Source: Epiperipatus broadwayi
Taxonomy: Eukaryota; Onychophora; Udeonychophora; Euonychophora; Peripatidae
DNA: 64,000 nucleotides
Assembly (NCBI GenBank): GCA_028023455.1
Contig: JAQFVV010013301.1
Span: 64,001 to 128,000 of the forward strand
Direction of reading: 5' to 3'
Part shown: positions 1 to 12,646 of the stretch, piece after piece
How the letters are laid out: the number at the start of each line of letters is the position of its first letter
Position numbering within the stretch: position 1 is the stretch's first letter
The notes under the pieces: model-generated
The model's database searches: none
What the model saw: the letters and a program-made list of their open reading frames with translations, nothing else
What the model was told of the DNA's origin: nothing
Translations under genes and position numbers: made by a program

Positions 1-30
1 TGATGATGATGATGATGATGATGATGATGA
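1..30. repeat. (TGA)n microsatellite at window edge
   Basis: Ten perfect TGA units start the window. The RTE LINE further in ends in a TGA-rich tail, so this could be the tail of another copy lying outside the window. It could equally be an ordinary microsatellite. Confidence 0.9.
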
Positions 31-505
31 CAATGATAATAGTGATGTCAAGACAAACATTAAGCAACTTCAAAGCAAATATTCTAAGTTTTAACTCAGA
101 AATTGCAAATCAACAAACAAAGTTGGACAACTTCATGAAACTTTTATGTGAAAATCCAAACCAGTTCAGATAATTTTTGCAAATAAAAATATTTAAGATT
201 GTTAAAATCAAAAAAAAGACAGTGGCCACCATGTCAGGTGACCAAGTGGATGGTGCCAAAAAAATTTCAATGATAACCAAAACATTAATATCCACAAGGA
301 CTTATGCAAATATAACAGAAACAAGCTTGCAAATTTTAAATAATACAAAAGATATAAAGTTATTTAGTCAAAATTTAGAAAAACAAATCAATGACATATA
401 TGAACTGGATTTAAAACACAAGAGACCAGATACACCTGTATGAACTGAATGAAAATTAGAAATCATATAAGACATTAATGATATCACAGAATAAAATACA
501 CCAAG
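31..505. other. AT-rich spacer with a weak, unassigned reading frame
   Basis: An 88-codon open frame (177-443, plus strand) has a Lys/Asn/Ile-rich product with short helical stretches. An adjoining frame upstream also reads as polar helix but is interrupted by stops. There is no recognisable domain, promoter or homologue. It may be a shred of a retroelement gag-like protein or chance. I do not call it a gene. Confidence 0.3.
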
Positions 506-531
506 TGAATCTTTGTAAAAAGAATTCTTTG

Positions 532-571
<40 letters not shown>

Positions 572-597
572 CAAAAAATTCTTTTTACAAAGATTCA
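506..597. repeat. Palindrome with a (TA)n centre
   Basis: Two arms of about 30 bp (506-535 and 568-597) are near-perfect reverse complements; the left begins TGAATCTTTGTAAAAAG and the right ends CTTTTTACAAAGATTCA. They flank about 30 bp of TA repeat. The same arm-(TA)n-arm layout recurs at 16.68 kb. Confidence 0.85.
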
Positions 598-2014
598 TAT
601 ATATATATTGTTAACAGATATATTACAGGGCACACAATAACATAGTGTGTGTGCATAAATAGGTATAAAGTTGAAAGGAAAATTAGAAATAAACATAGAC
701 AAAAATTTTGTAAATATTTTTTACATTTCAGGAATAATAATCAGGGATTAAATAATTCTGACTTTAAAATAAAATTTTATTATAAAGTAAATATATAAAA
801 AGATCTAATAAATATTTTTATTGAATTCTGATTTTGAAATTAAAAACAAGCATGGTAACCTGATAATTATAAAAAAAATATATTTTTATTTTGAAATCTT
901 TTTAATTAATTGAACAAAATTTATATCTATTATAAATCTTTTTAAATAAAAAACTTGTAGATCATACTTTTGATAAAATATCAAAGTTACTTTCAAAAGT
1001 AACTTTTAATTAAAAAAGATTTGAAAAGATTAAAAAAATAAAAACTTTTAATTAATGTATTTTTATTACTCCACTCTAGAGATAAAAACATTGTTTTTTC
1101 CAGAAGAGTGGGCAGGAAATAGTTGAATAGTCTTTTGTTTTAGTTTGTTGCAGTTAGTAGTAATTTGTTTGAGAAGAGTTGGCTAGCTGAGTAGTCTAAA
1201 TCAGGACAGAAAACTACCATGAAAATATGAGGCAAAGGGACAGGTCCAGCAGCTACTCTATAGTTCATTACAGAGGAGTTTTGATTCATGAAGCTGGACC
1301 CAGATTTTTGTATTCATTAGCCTGCACAAATATGTTCTAGGACACAGCTTGCTGATCTGAAGTCTATCAAATCCTGGACAGAAGGAGGATCATTGTAGTT
1401 ACATGAATTATATAATTTAAATATTCTAATGACCTTAAAATATTAATTTCTCAAACAAAATATTATATTTAAGGAACATAATAATAATTTTAATTATTAC
1501 TTTTAAAACATCATTGTTATATTTAATTTTGCAACTTTTTTGAATGTGTCAAATTTTGTTAATCAACTAAAAATCAAAGTTCCCACCCCCTGTCTACAAA
1601 CATGAAAACTCACACAAATACCTTAAACCGTGTGACACTTTCAGAATATTCTAGATTAGTGTTAGATTATTTATTATCCAAATAATATTTTAAATGAAAT
1701 AATTATTTTAAACACATTATTTAAAATATTTATTACTATAATTAAACTATTATATGGTTGTAATATCTTTTAAATATAATAAATATAAATTAATCTTATT
1801 TTTTAAACAATATATTATATTATTTTATTAAGTAATTTATACGAAAATGACTTTAAATTATTTAATACATCTTTAGAAACTTCCATTTACTGAGTTTAAA
1901 CTTTTCCTGCCTATAAAATCACTATTACATATTAAAAAATAACCCAATGTAATTTTTTTTAAAAACAGCTATATTTCAAACCCTACTTAAACTATCTGCA
2001 TCAATTATAAGAAT

Positions 2015-2017
<3 letters not shown>
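598..2017. other. AT-rich non-coding spacer
   Basis: No open frame, RNA gene or repeat family is recognised. The stretch at about 1,070-1,400 is less AT-biased than its surroundings and could be an old repeat fragment, but nothing identifies it. Confidence 0.5.

Positions 2018-2098
<81 letters not shown>
2018..2098. repeat. (TA)n microsatellite
   Basis: About 40 uninterrupted TA units. Confidence 0.97.
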
Positions 2099-2101
<3 letters not shown>

Positions 2102-3588
2102 AAAATGGAAGTGAATTAAGGTTATCTTCTTGAATTATCTCTAATTAAATTAACTATTTTTACTATGCCAATGGTTGCTATTAGTCTTGATTTACATAAA
2201 ATTACAGTACTAGGTGTGAATGTATAAAACTCAATAATTATAATTTAGTTCCAAAATATATAAAAAAAATCTACTAATAAGGCTTGATGTTTAGATTATC
2301 TCATTTCTCTAATATTCATTATTAGTTTTGATTATTTATTTATAAATATATTTTTTTTAGATTAAGTTTTAAATATAGATTGTGAACTTAAAATTTGATA
2401 GTTTTTGAATATAGGGATGGTAGACAGTGCATAGCTCTTCGCACTTGCTTCACTCTTCAATATGTTTGACTTAACACTTTCACATTTCATTACCAAACTT
2501 GCACAAGATATACCACAGATCAGATCTCACAAGCAACTTATTGTATAATTTCAATTAATATGCATGAATTCAATGCCATTTTCTTCCAAAATTGTTTCTT
2601 CCCATTTGATAAATGACTTATAAAATCATAATTTTTCTGATTATGGTAAATTTTCTGTTGGGTTTTTAGATTGTCTATTGCTCTTATTCAAAAGAAGTTA
2701 ACCAAAGACATTTTTTGTAATTGATTTACCAATGTTGTTTTCCATCATCTGATCTATCAAAACATTCAGGCATCATTGAACTTCAGAACTGATCTAGTTT
2801 CTGTCATTTGGAAATACATCCTGTTTCTATGAAATAATCAAATAATTAACCACTTGCCCTATTATTAACTAAAAATCTATGAATATGATTGGCAGTGACT
2901 ATTTTGACAATGATTACTGTGATGCAAAATTTCATCAATAAATAAAACCAATGTGTATGTTTTTGTTTATTCTTCTGTTTATTTAAAAACATAGTGCAAA
3001 AATTTAGATACTTCTGAAACATCTTGCATACATAAAGTTAAATAATAATTAATTAGATTAATTGCATCATTTTTCTACAAAAAGAAATGGTAAAGATGAC
3101 ATTAGAGTTAATTGGCAATTGATGAAGTAGTTTTATATTTTTATTTCTCGCATTTTACAATCTAACTAGGAATGTCTAAAGATTTATGTTTGTTCATCCA
3201 AATTGTATAATAATTTAGATATACTTTAGTCCAGGTACCTAAGTTTTAACACAGACTAAACTCCATATATCAGGAATGGAGGGTCCAATGTATTGAACAG
3301 AATGAGTGCTTCCATAGAAAAATTCACTAAAACTTTCAAAAGATTAATTAAAATTCAATTAAAAAAATTCACTTTCAATTTTTTTATCAACAGTTGAATT
3401 GTTTTTATATATGCAAAGAATGAATTTGAAGAACACATTCTAATTGATTATAAAAAGTTCAAACAATGCTAAGTTCTAATTTACAGTTAAAACTTTTAAG
3501 AATGTTAAAAGGATTTGGAAGATAAAAATATATTGATAATATATTTTCTGATTTACAGATCTGAGAGTTTCAGATTTTTCTAGATGTG

Positions 3589-3589
<1 letters not shown>
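2099..3589. other. AT-rich spacer, nothing recognised
   Basis: No open frame above background and no repeat shared with the rest of the window. The part from 2,400 to 3,250 is somewhat more complex sequence but has no identifiable feature. Confidence 0.5.
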
Positions 3590-3622
<33 letters not shown>

Positions 3623-3656
3623 CGGGTCGAACCGCTATATATATATATATATATAT
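3590..3656. repeat. (TA)n tract split by a 17-bp GC-rich insert
   Basis: TA repeats at 3,590-3,618 and 3,636-3,656 are separated by GTACCGGGTCGAACCGC. The reverse complement of the insert contains GGTTCGACCCG, which fits the tRNA T-arm/box B consensus GGTTCGANNCC. The LINE starts directly after the second TA run. Confidence 0.9.
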
Positions 3657-3948
3657 GGCTGCAGAAAGGAGTTTGCTATTAACTGAAAGGAGACCCTTTG
3701 ATTCCTCTTGGAGGCCTTAAAGGAACCGAGCAGGGCAAATTCCTAATGTCCACTCCATACGTTCTTGTCGTTGCAGATGTTATTACTATATGTTTATTCA
3801 TATAGTATATGAACATGGATGGGCTGCTCACCAACACGCATTAGCCAGTGTGGTGAGTTTATTGGCTTTTTACCTCTGAGTTTAAGATCAAGAAACACCA
3901 TGGTCTTTCTTCTCAGTGCCTGATAAGGCAGAATGAATGTTTGTGTAA

Positions 3949-5973
3949 ATGATAAAGATTTTTCCCAATTATACAATTATGACAGACAAAAATAAAGCAT
4001 GGCCCTTAATCCCAGGAGGCTGTAAAGTCACCAACCAAGGCAGCAGTTGGTGGCCGAAGGCGGAGGGTGCTAAGAATATCCTGGAGGCGGACCCAGGCTG
4101 CCATTTGATGATGACTTTTTATTTAGGTACTTACAACTGCAGATCACTTTCAAGTGAAGGAAGATTGCAAGAATTAGAAGAAGAACTCTCTTATATTAAA
4201 TGGGATATTATTGGACTTTGTGAAGTTAGAAGAAAAGGTGAAGAGACAATTGATTTAAAAAGTGGACATATGCTCTATTATAAAGGCACAAATATTGGAA
4301 ATACAAGTGGAGTAGGATTCATTATAAATAAAAAGTGGAAGAACAATATTGTGGAGATTGATGGTGTATCAGACAGAGTGGCAAGATTAGTTATACAACT
4401 TAATAGCAGTGATCAAATGCAGATAATTCAGGTTTATGCCCCAACAAGTTCTCACAGTGATGAAGTAGTAGAAGATTTTTATATGGATGTACAAAAGGCT
4501 TTTGATCAGAGTAAACAACATTTTAAAATTGTTATGGGAGATTTTAATGCTAGAATTGGTAAACAAATGAAAGATGAAAGTGTTGTAGGTAATTTTGGTT
4601 ATGGTAATAGAAATGAGAGAGGACATAGACTTGTGGAGTTTGCAGAGAAGGAAAAACTTTATATTATGAATTCTTTTTTTGAGAAAAATGTTAGAAGGAA
4701 ATGGACATGGAAGCATCCAAATGAAGGTACAGCAGAATTGGATTATATTTTGACTAACAGGAAATACATATTTCAAGATTGTAATGTTCTTAATAAATTT
4801 AACACAGGAAGTGATCATCGATTAGTAAGGGGTAAGATACATGTTAATGTAAAACTAGAGAGACAAAAATTATTAAGAAAAACTATATTTACAGTTGATA
4901 TTCCTAATCTTCAGAAACATTCTAATGAATTTAAATTAGAACTTACAAATCGGTTTCAAGTATTAGTAGATTTTGAATATGATTCAGATTTGAATGAAAT
5001 TAATATGAAAATAACTGATACACTTTTAAAAACTGCAACAAAGATAGCTGGTAGAAAAAAGCAGCAATTGACTAATAAAATTTCTACTGAGACTAGAGAA
5101 CTTATGAAGAAAAGAAGGAATATGAAGATATGCAAGAATGATGCATTAAAAAGAATTGAATATCTCGAATTTTGTAAAATGGTGGGGAAAAGAGTTGAAA
5201 ATGATATAAGAAATTATAACTGTGAACTAGCAAGAAAAGCTGTAGAAGAAAATAAAAGTGTTAAGAATGTAAAACAACATTTTGGTATTGGTAGGAAATT
5301 TATATCTGCAATAAGGAAAAAAGATGGAATTATTACTAAAAAGAGGGATGACATTATGAAATTGGTAGAAGATTTTTATCAAGAATTATATAGTAATAAA
5401 GAACAAGTACCTCCTATATCTATTATATCTTCCGAATTGCCCAGAATTTTAAATGAAGAAGTAAGAAATGCAATTAAATGTATGAAAAAAGGAAAGGCTC
5501 CAGGTAATGATGGAATTATAATTGATATATTAAAAGAAGCAGGTGAAGAAACAGAAAAAATATTAGCAAAGTTATATACCAAATGTCTAAATGATAAAGA
5601 TGTACCAGATGATTGGAAGAATGCAGTAATAATATTAATATTTAAAAAAGGTGATAAAGAAGATATTAGAAATTACAGACCTATCAGCCTTTTATCAGTT
5701 TTATATAAATTTTTTACCAAGATAATTACAACTCGTCTACAGAGAACCTTGGATTTTCACCAACCAAGAGAGCAAGCTGGATTTAAAAGTGGTTTTAGTA
5801 CAGTAGATCATATTCAAGTATTGAGAGAAGTTATAGAAAGGACAAATGAATATGAGTTGTCATTATGTTTTGGATTTGTAGATTATGAAAAGGCATTTGA
5901 TTCTATAAACATTTCTTCAGTGATTAAAGCATTGGATCATCAAGGTATAGATCCAGGATATTGTCATATTTAA
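3949..5973 (+). pseudogene. RTE LINE ORF, 5' part: endonuclease and first half of reverse transcriptase
   Basis: The 674-codon open frame runs through the exo-endonuclease-phosphatase fold and into the RT. Visible endonuclease landmarks are TYNCRSL near residue 61, [31 protein letters not shown] with GDFN at 197-200, and SDH at 288-290. RT landmarks are [18 protein letters not shown], the QAGF motif, and YEKAFD at 646-651 carrying the first catalytic Asp. The first 50 or so codons look like 5' leader, so the true start is probably one of the Met codons at residue 11, 54 or 55. The frame ends at TAA (5,971-5,973), where the T run is one base shorter than in the 33-kb copy. The lost frame continues in the next entry. 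In life the protein nicks target DNA and reverse-transcribes its own RNA there. Confidence 0.9.
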
Positions 5974-6887
5974 AGAATATTTATAAAAATGCAACAGCAA
6001 CAATTAGATTACATAATGATACTGGGAAAGTCAACATTGAGAAAAGTGTAAGACAAGGTGACTCCATATCTCCAAAACTTTTTACAGCAGTGCTGCAAGA
6101 AGTATTTTGTGGATTAAAATGGGAAACTAAAGGAGTGAAAGTAAATGGAGATTATTTAAGTCATTTAGATTTCGCAGATGATGTAGTTGTTTTTGCAAAT
6201 AATGCTTCCGAGCTGCAGGAAATGTTGCAGGAGTTATCAGATGAAAGTAGGAAAGTAGGACTAAAGATAAATGTTAAAAAGACTAAAGTAATGTTTAATC
6301 GATTTGCTCCAAATATGAAAATAAAGATTGATTATGATGAATTAGAAGAAGTTAAGAGTTACAAACACCTTGGTCAGATTATTAATACAGATGGAAACAT
6401 AATAGAGGAAATTAATCATAGAATTAAACTTGGTTGGAGTGCTTTTGGTAGAAATAACTTGATATTAAAAGGAAATATGCCTATGTGTTTGAAAAGAAAG
6501 ATTTTTAACAAATGTGTTTTACCCATTCTTACTTATGGATCTGAGACTTGGACACTTAATAGAAGATCAATACAGAGACTTCAGACCACTCAAAGAAGTA
6601 TGGAGAGATGTATGTTGGGAGTAACAAGAAGAGATCGAAAACGCAATGTATGGGTAAGAGAACAAACAGGTGTTACTGACCTCATTGAAAAAATTAAAAG
6701 ATTGAAGTGGAGTTGGGCTGGACATATTGCTAGAAGAGATGATAATAGATGGACAATTGAAATTTTAAACTGGATTCCAAGAGATTGTAAAAGACCCAGA
6801 AGGAGACCACATGTAAGATGGATGGATGAAATAAGAAAATGTGTAGGGGTGATGTGGAGAAGAGAAGCTAAAGTTCGGAGAAGATAG
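5961..6887 (+). pseudogene. RTE LINE ORF, 3' part: reverse transcriptase palm and C-terminal domain
   Basis: This is the continuation of the LINE ORF after a one-base frameshift. It opens with KNIYKNATATIRLHND, then RQGDSISPKLF and the catalytic FADD at residues 71-74 of this frame. LGQIINTDG and YGSETWTL follow, then the RTE C-terminus with WSWAGHIARR and RRRPHVRW. Together the halves give about 980 codons, normal for an RTE protein. Apart from the frameshift I see no damage to catalytic residues, so the copy is probably young. The Met at 5,961 is only the first in this frame and need not be used. Confidence 0.88.
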
Positions 6888-6974
6888 ATTAAACTTGGAG
6901 AGACCTTCATCCTGCAGTGGATTGATAATGGTTGATAATGATGATGATGATATATATATATATATATATATATT

Positions 6975-7675
6975 AGGTGCTATTATGTAAAAATTGTTGT
7001 GGTAAGTGGAATAAAACATTATAAAAAAAGAAGTGTGCTTTCCATTCCTAAAAAAGTCACACTTTGTCACTGCCATACATTAGTGCCTACCAGTGCAAGC
7101 CAGAATAATCAATTGATGTACAAAGCATAAAGAATTGTGTTTAATAGCTTAATACCTAAGTTTTCTCGGAAATTTCACATTTTTATTCATATTTGAATGT
7201 AATTTATTGGCAAGACAGACCCATGGCTGAGCACATGTGGCTTATTTACACACACTACACTGGAAATTAACAATAGCACTTGAAAGTCAAAAATATTTAC
7301 ATAATTTTATTATTGACCTGTTTATAAAATCAACAAAACTTTATCATAAGCAAATGATTAAAATTTGGAATATTTATGTATAAATTAAGTATGTTTATGA
7401 TAAAATCTTTAGCCAAATTTGATTCTCACCTATAAGATGAATAATTATAGTAATTATGGCATGCTAAATAATTTGCCAAAATATAGTAACACCAGTTCAT
7501 CATTGATTGTAATCTAATATTTTAACATATTTTATTTTTCTATCTCAAAAGATAAAACTGCAACATAAATTTTGCTGACTCTTTTTATTATTATGATTGA
7601 ATGATATATTGATTATCAATAATGGTTCTCTATAAAAAGGATATATCATTTAAATATCTCAGACTATTATTATCT

Positions 7676-7676
<1 letters not shown>
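6975..7676. other. AT-rich spacer
   Basis: No gene, repeat family or structured element recognised. Confidence 0.5.
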
Positions 7677-8028
<352 letters not shown>

Positions 8029-8430
8029 AGTGTAATATTGTATCCCATAGCCAAATTTGGCCATGTCAGATATTACAAGCTTATTAAATTAAAGCAAATT
8101 TAGAATTGTAAAATAATAATTATTTCTTTTATATTTTTGTTATAATAACTGCTATTAACTTATTAAAATATTTTGCATTTTTTAAATGATAATATAAAAA
8201 TTGCAGATATTTTTTAACTAATAAGAAGGTGAATATTTATAATTTATTAAGAATAGTTGTAAAAGAGAGAGAAAAAATATAAATAAATATTTTTTTATTT
8301 TGTTTCTTCAGTAATTTTATATATTAGTTTTAATATTTTTAAAAAAATTAATAAGTTGAACATTTTTTCTCTTTTCAATAATGTATTGATTATTTATAAC
8401 TTTAAAAAATAATGAAATATAAATAAATAA
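8029..8430. other. AT-rich spacer
   Basis: Runs of A and T with no recognisable feature. Confidence 0.5.
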
Positions 8431-8599
8431 TTGTATTTTTATTTTGGACTATTTCGTTATTTAATATGAGTATTGAATATCTTTAGAAAAATTTAACATT
8501 TATTTAAATATTACAAATACATTCAAATGTTAGTAATAACACATCAAACAAGTTAGTATATGCACAATGTTTTGCCCTCTTCTTCAGGTGTTTTTGACC

Positions 8600-8700
8600 T
8601 GACCAGTGACAGTACTAGAATGGGATTTGAACCTGGACTCTTAGATTCTTACGTACTGAATTTTAAAATAACATTCTAACCAACTCAGCCATCCTACCAA
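8600..8700 (-). repeat. tRNA-like stretch in the PLE 3' end
   Basis: On the minus strand, TGGCTGAGTTGG (8,691-8,680) fits Pol III box A and GGTTCAAATCC (8,633-8,623) fits box B. The 46-bp gap between them is long enough for a class II (Ser/Leu type) variable arm. It lies just past the nuclease coding end, as at 59.2 and 60.3 kb. It is therefore part of a repeat and not a host tRNA gene. Confidence 0.7.
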
Positions 8701-8729
8701 AGCCAACAGTCAGTAGAAATTTCATATAC

Positions 8730-9175
8730 TTATCTATGAGGTTTCTCCTGATTTCTCCACTTTTTCATAAGAGAAATGTTCATTAGTGGTTTCCATACAT
8801 TATGTATAGTCACACTTGGTTGGCTTATGAGATTTTTTGCCACTATCATGTGAGCAGCTTCTTTAAATTTTCTTCTTTGTATTTTTTCTTTTCTATCCAA
8901 TATTTTTGTATTTTCCCAATTGAACATATGTTCATTGGCACATACATGGTCTCCTACCTTAGAAATATCTGTTTTCTCTTTTCTAAGAATCAGTTGGTGT
9001 TCTTGCAAGTGCTTTTCAATGGTTGACTGGTCTTGCCAATATATGTTCCTCCATATTCACATATTTTGTGGATGTAGTTTATTTCTTTTTAGCATTTCAA
9101 GTTTAGGCTTTGTAGATGTTAAAATTCCTTGTTGTGTGGTATGGCTCTGGAAAGCTATTCTGATGTTATACTGAT
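8730..9175 (-). pseudogene. Penelope GIY-YIG endonuclease, pseudogenised
   Basis: The part around 9,040-9,100 reads CEYGGTYIGKT, the GIY-YIG signature, but in a different frame from the following 92-codon piece at 8,730-9,008. That piece has QEHQL, VCANEHMFNWENTKIL and RRKFKEAAHM, typical of the rest of the nuclease domain. It aligns closely with the copy at 59,341-59,670, sharing EHMFNWENTKILDR and KNLISQPS. Confidence 0.8.
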
Positions 9176-9198
9176 TGCAGATTTTCTTAATTTGTTTG

Positions 9199-10378
9199 CT
9201 ATTTTTGAATGTATGAGTACACTACAGTGCCAATAATTGTCTTTTCTCTTGATGATTCTTTTTGTTGTCTAGTTAACATTTTCTTAATAACAACAAATGG
9301 ATAAATATATTTCATAAGAGATTGTTCTATGTAAATCTTTTCATTTTCCAAATCACTGATTTCTGAACAAACCTCTTTTGCTATTTTCCATAGATAGTAT
9401 AACTCCATGTTTTGTGCTTCTGTTGTGATTGGATGTATACACTAGATATTTTCCTGTATGTGTAGGTTTTTGGAAAACTGTAGTTTTAATTTTGGCATGA
9501 GAGAGTCTTGTCACAAGAACATCTAAGAATGCCAATTTTTGTTCTTGTTCTGATTCTATTGTAAGTTTAATTGAAGGGATATGTTGTTGATGTGTTTTCA
9601 GAAAGTTTGTAGCAGTGATACACAATGTGGTTATACAACAAATGTATCATTCACATACTGAAAATAAACTTTAGGTGGATATGGAGTAGTTTTTATGGCT
9701 AAGATTTCAAGTTCTTCTATGTAAATATTGCTAATCAGGAGAGACAATGGTGAGCCATAGCCATTCCTTGATTTTATTGGAAGTATTCTGTGTTATATTG
9801 GAAGTAGGTTGTTTTTATACAGAATGTTAATGGTTTCATTATATTACCAATAGGAAGAGCTGTTCTGGTTTGTAAACTATTACAACCATCTAATCTTTTC
9901 CTTACAATAGACAATGCTTCTTTGAATGGTACATTTGTGAATAAATTTTCCACATCAAAGTTTACCAAAAGTAAGTTCTTTCAATTTTCATGTTCTTGAT
10001 TAATTCTACAAAGTGTCTACAATCCCTGACAAAGGACTGTGTCTTGTATGCCAAAGGACTTAGAACTTTAAGAAAAATTTTTCCCAAATTTTGGCAAGAA
10101 GAATCTCTAGAACTAACAGTAGGTCTTAATGGAACATGATCCTTATGGATTTTAGGTAGACTATAAAGATGAGGAATTTTGCTGAAATATTATTATATAT
10201 ATATATTTTTTTGAATCAGTGAACTACCTGTGATGCTTTCTAAATACTTATAACTTTATCAGATTTTTTGCCACTTTTCTATATTGGCCTGCTATCAGGA
10301 GTTCTTGTATACTGTCATAATCAGTTGTATCCATTATAACTGTTGCATTGTCTTTGTCAGCAGGAAGAATAATTATAG
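9199..10378 (-). pseudogene. Penelope-type reverse transcriptase and linker, pseudogenised
   Basis: In-frame fragments in order are LPADKDNATVIMDTTDYD (about 10,350), VPLRPTVSSRDSS, VNFDVENLFTNVP (start of the piece at 9,774-9,968), the segment equivalent to QGMAMGSPLS (about 9,760), QYVNDTFVV (about 9,650), KLAFLDVLVTR and FQKPTHTGKYL (9,353-9,625). These are the standard Penelope landmarks. The palm motif reads YVND where YVDD is expected, so one catalytic Asp is lost in addition to the stops and frameshifts. Penelope RTs are related to telomerase and prime at chromosomal ends cut by the linked endonuclease. Confidence 0.8.
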
Positions 10379-11454
10379 TAAAGTAATGGCAAAACTGTTA
10401 GAAGTTGATAGATTATGTGAATGCAAGATGAGATGTAAAAATAGTTTCTATCACAAATGATATTGAGATATTTAATGTTTGGATAACATAAAAAATGGGA
10501 GAGGAATGATAAATAATCCCACAAATATTATAAGTACTAGAGATCATTGAACTCAAATAAATGCATATTTGAATTGGAATGAAAGAGAGAGTAATGAAAG
10601 AATGATTTGAATGCTATGATGAATGTAAAAGATAACAAATTACACGAAAAATTAAATATCAAGCAATATAATTTATTGGTAGTTTTTTTAAATGTGCTAT
10701 AAAAAATAAACCAATTTAAAGTAGAGGAAACCCATGAAGTTATATTTTAAGTATTTTTCCATAAGTAATTAATTTGCAGAAGGAGGTATTAATATTTTTC
10801 TTTATTTAAATTTTTTGATATTATAATATCAGATTATATTAAAATGTTAAGATGATACTTTGTGGAATTGCAAAGGAAATATTTTAATAATTTAAAATAT
10901 ATTTTTCACTTTGTGTTGAGTTTAGATTAGGGTATTTTAGATCTAAACTCTTATTCCCTAATTACATAATAAAAATATATTATTTTTAAGATGTAAATGT
11001 AGCGTTAAGTTTTTAAAAATTAGGATATTTATTGAAATTATTTCCCACCGCAAAACAATAGAATATTATTGTTTTATTAAATACGGATAATATATCATTA
11101 TTTCTTTAAGATTTTATTGTATTCTAGGTAGTTGCAATGAAGGCTGTCGTATTTTTATTTACTTTTATGATTTCTTACATAAATATTTTAATTTTAAATA
11201 ATGTCAATTTTTATATTACTGTTCGTAAATATTTTTTTTAATTGTATAATTTATAGTATGATAGTTATAATGTTGTTTAAATATAATAAAATTGTTACTG
11301 TTTTTTAATTACTTTGTTGTTGGAGTTTTGATTTGTTTGGGTGTCATTCTTTGATTCTTCATTCCATATGCATGATCCATAAGAAATTAATGATTTTAAA
11401 CATTATTTGTTTGCAAATGATTCGTAAAAGTTACTTAAATATTCTTCTTATTAC
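10379..11454. other. AT-rich spacer
   Basis: No open frame or recognised repeat. Confidence 0.5.
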
Positions 11455-11467
11455 ATTCCATTGAGTA

Positions 11468-11625
11468 ATTATATATTTATTAAACGCACATTGATTACGT
11501 AAGTAATATTTACTGAGGCTATAACCTCGATAATATGCTTATAAAATGCGATAGTAGGGACCTCTACAGGCGTTTTAACCACAAGCTTACGCTTTATTAT
11601 CGAGGTTATAGCCTCAGTAAATATT
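11468..11625. mobile_element. Snap-back element, family 2, copy 1
   Basis: This 158-bp insertion lies between exact 13-bp direct repeats ATTCCATTGAGTA (11,455-11,467 and 11,626-11,638). Its first 36 bp are unpaired. The next 31 bp, containing ACTGAGGCTATAACCTCG (11,504-11,534), return as a reverse complement at 11,596-11,625, directly against the right target repeat. The unpaired end and loop match the copy at 29,453-29,668, which turns back at a different point. No coding capacity. Confidence 0.8.
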
Positions 11626-11638
11626 ATTCCATTGAGTA

Positions 11639-12634
11639 GTAAAGTGTATAATCATATTTATTATTATGATAAAAATATAATCATTGGTAGTTATTTAAAA
11701 TGATACAACATTTATTTAAAATATTCAATATTGCCACTATATTATAAAAAAAATATTACATTTGAAAAATGCCATTTAAAATAAAGATTGTACAATATTT
11801 TTCTCAAAATCTTATTATTTTATTTATGATTTATTGTTAAACATTAATATTTAAATAGATTTAATATTAAGAATCATTAAGGTATCTTAGTTGTTTATTA
11901 ATATTATTTGCGTAAAGATAGTTAGATATTATGCAAAATCTATCATCATATTTAACTACAGGATCTTAATTAATCAATTTGTTTTATTATTAGTGTTAGA
12001 AATGAACCTGAAATTATTTTTAAACATAATTGTAAAATTTATATTAAAAGATGATGATTAAGAGTTATCAGTTGATGTTTAATTTTCAATTAATATTTTA
12101 TTAAAGAAGTAGTAATTAATTTATCGTAATTTCTATAATCAATGTATAATTCTTATGTTAGAATTATTATTGCCTGTGTTGTTAAAGACATGAGAGTATT
12201 ATATAGTAGATTTGTTATATAAAGTTAGTAGGGGGTAATATTCTTATGATATTGGGAATATATTTTTAGGGATGTATCCTCAATGTTTAAGCCATTGTAC
12301 CTTATTGAATGTGCCATGTGAATAGTTTTATATCAACTAGTCTGGGGATATTGGATAAGTAGGTACTAGATAGAGATTTTATGCACAAGCCATCTGGCAT
12401 CCATTGATTACTCTGGTTGGCACAGGGTGGCACTACTATATGGAGAGCGTTTTGCCTTGTTTAATAGTTTTATAGTTGTATTGTTATTTAATCGAACTAT
12501 ATTTTATTTATAATAATGAGCTAGTCATAAATTAAATTTATTAGTAAAATAAATGAGTTGAATATTGTAGTTGGAACCCTAATTATTTATTGTGAATTTA
12601 AATATTATTATATTTTAGTTTAATAAGTTTTTTG
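11639..12634. other. AT-rich spacer
   Basis: No recognised gene. About 12,220-12,470 is slightly richer in G+C but carries no identifiable motif. Confidence 0.5.
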
Positions 12635-12646
12635 TAATTAATTATT

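Larger units (their letters stand above)
3657..6974 (+). mobile_element. Near-full-length RTE-clade LINE
   Basis: The element has a 5' untranslated part (about 3,657-4,110), an endonuclease and reverse transcriptase reading frame, a short 3' UTR and a tail of TGA units running into (TA)n. RTE-clade elements typically end in short tandem repeats instead of poly(A), as here. Both flanks are TA repeat, so the target was probably a (TA)n tract and its target duplication cannot be read. The 3' UTR matches the truncated copy at 32.9-33.9 kb. The exact 5' end is inferred from where TA repeat gives way to complex sequence. Confidence 0.85.
8431..10378 (-). mobile_element. Decayed Penelope-like element with tRNA-like 3' end
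   Basis: Reading the minus strand from about 10,378 down, broken frames give a Penelope-type reverse transcriptase, a linker, a GIY-YIG endonuclease and then a 3' untranslated region containing a tRNA-like stretch. The constant 3' end, near TTGTATTTTTA at 8,431, is shared with the copy ending at 59,022. Several frameshifts and stops separate the pieces. The 5' boundary is where recognisable RT homology begins. Confidence 0.8.

Noticed and set aside
4387-4818. 143-codon antisense frame
   Set aside because: It lies opposite the LINE endonuclease and has no domain; shadow of the real frame. The same holds for 5,379-5,582 and 6,590-6,910.
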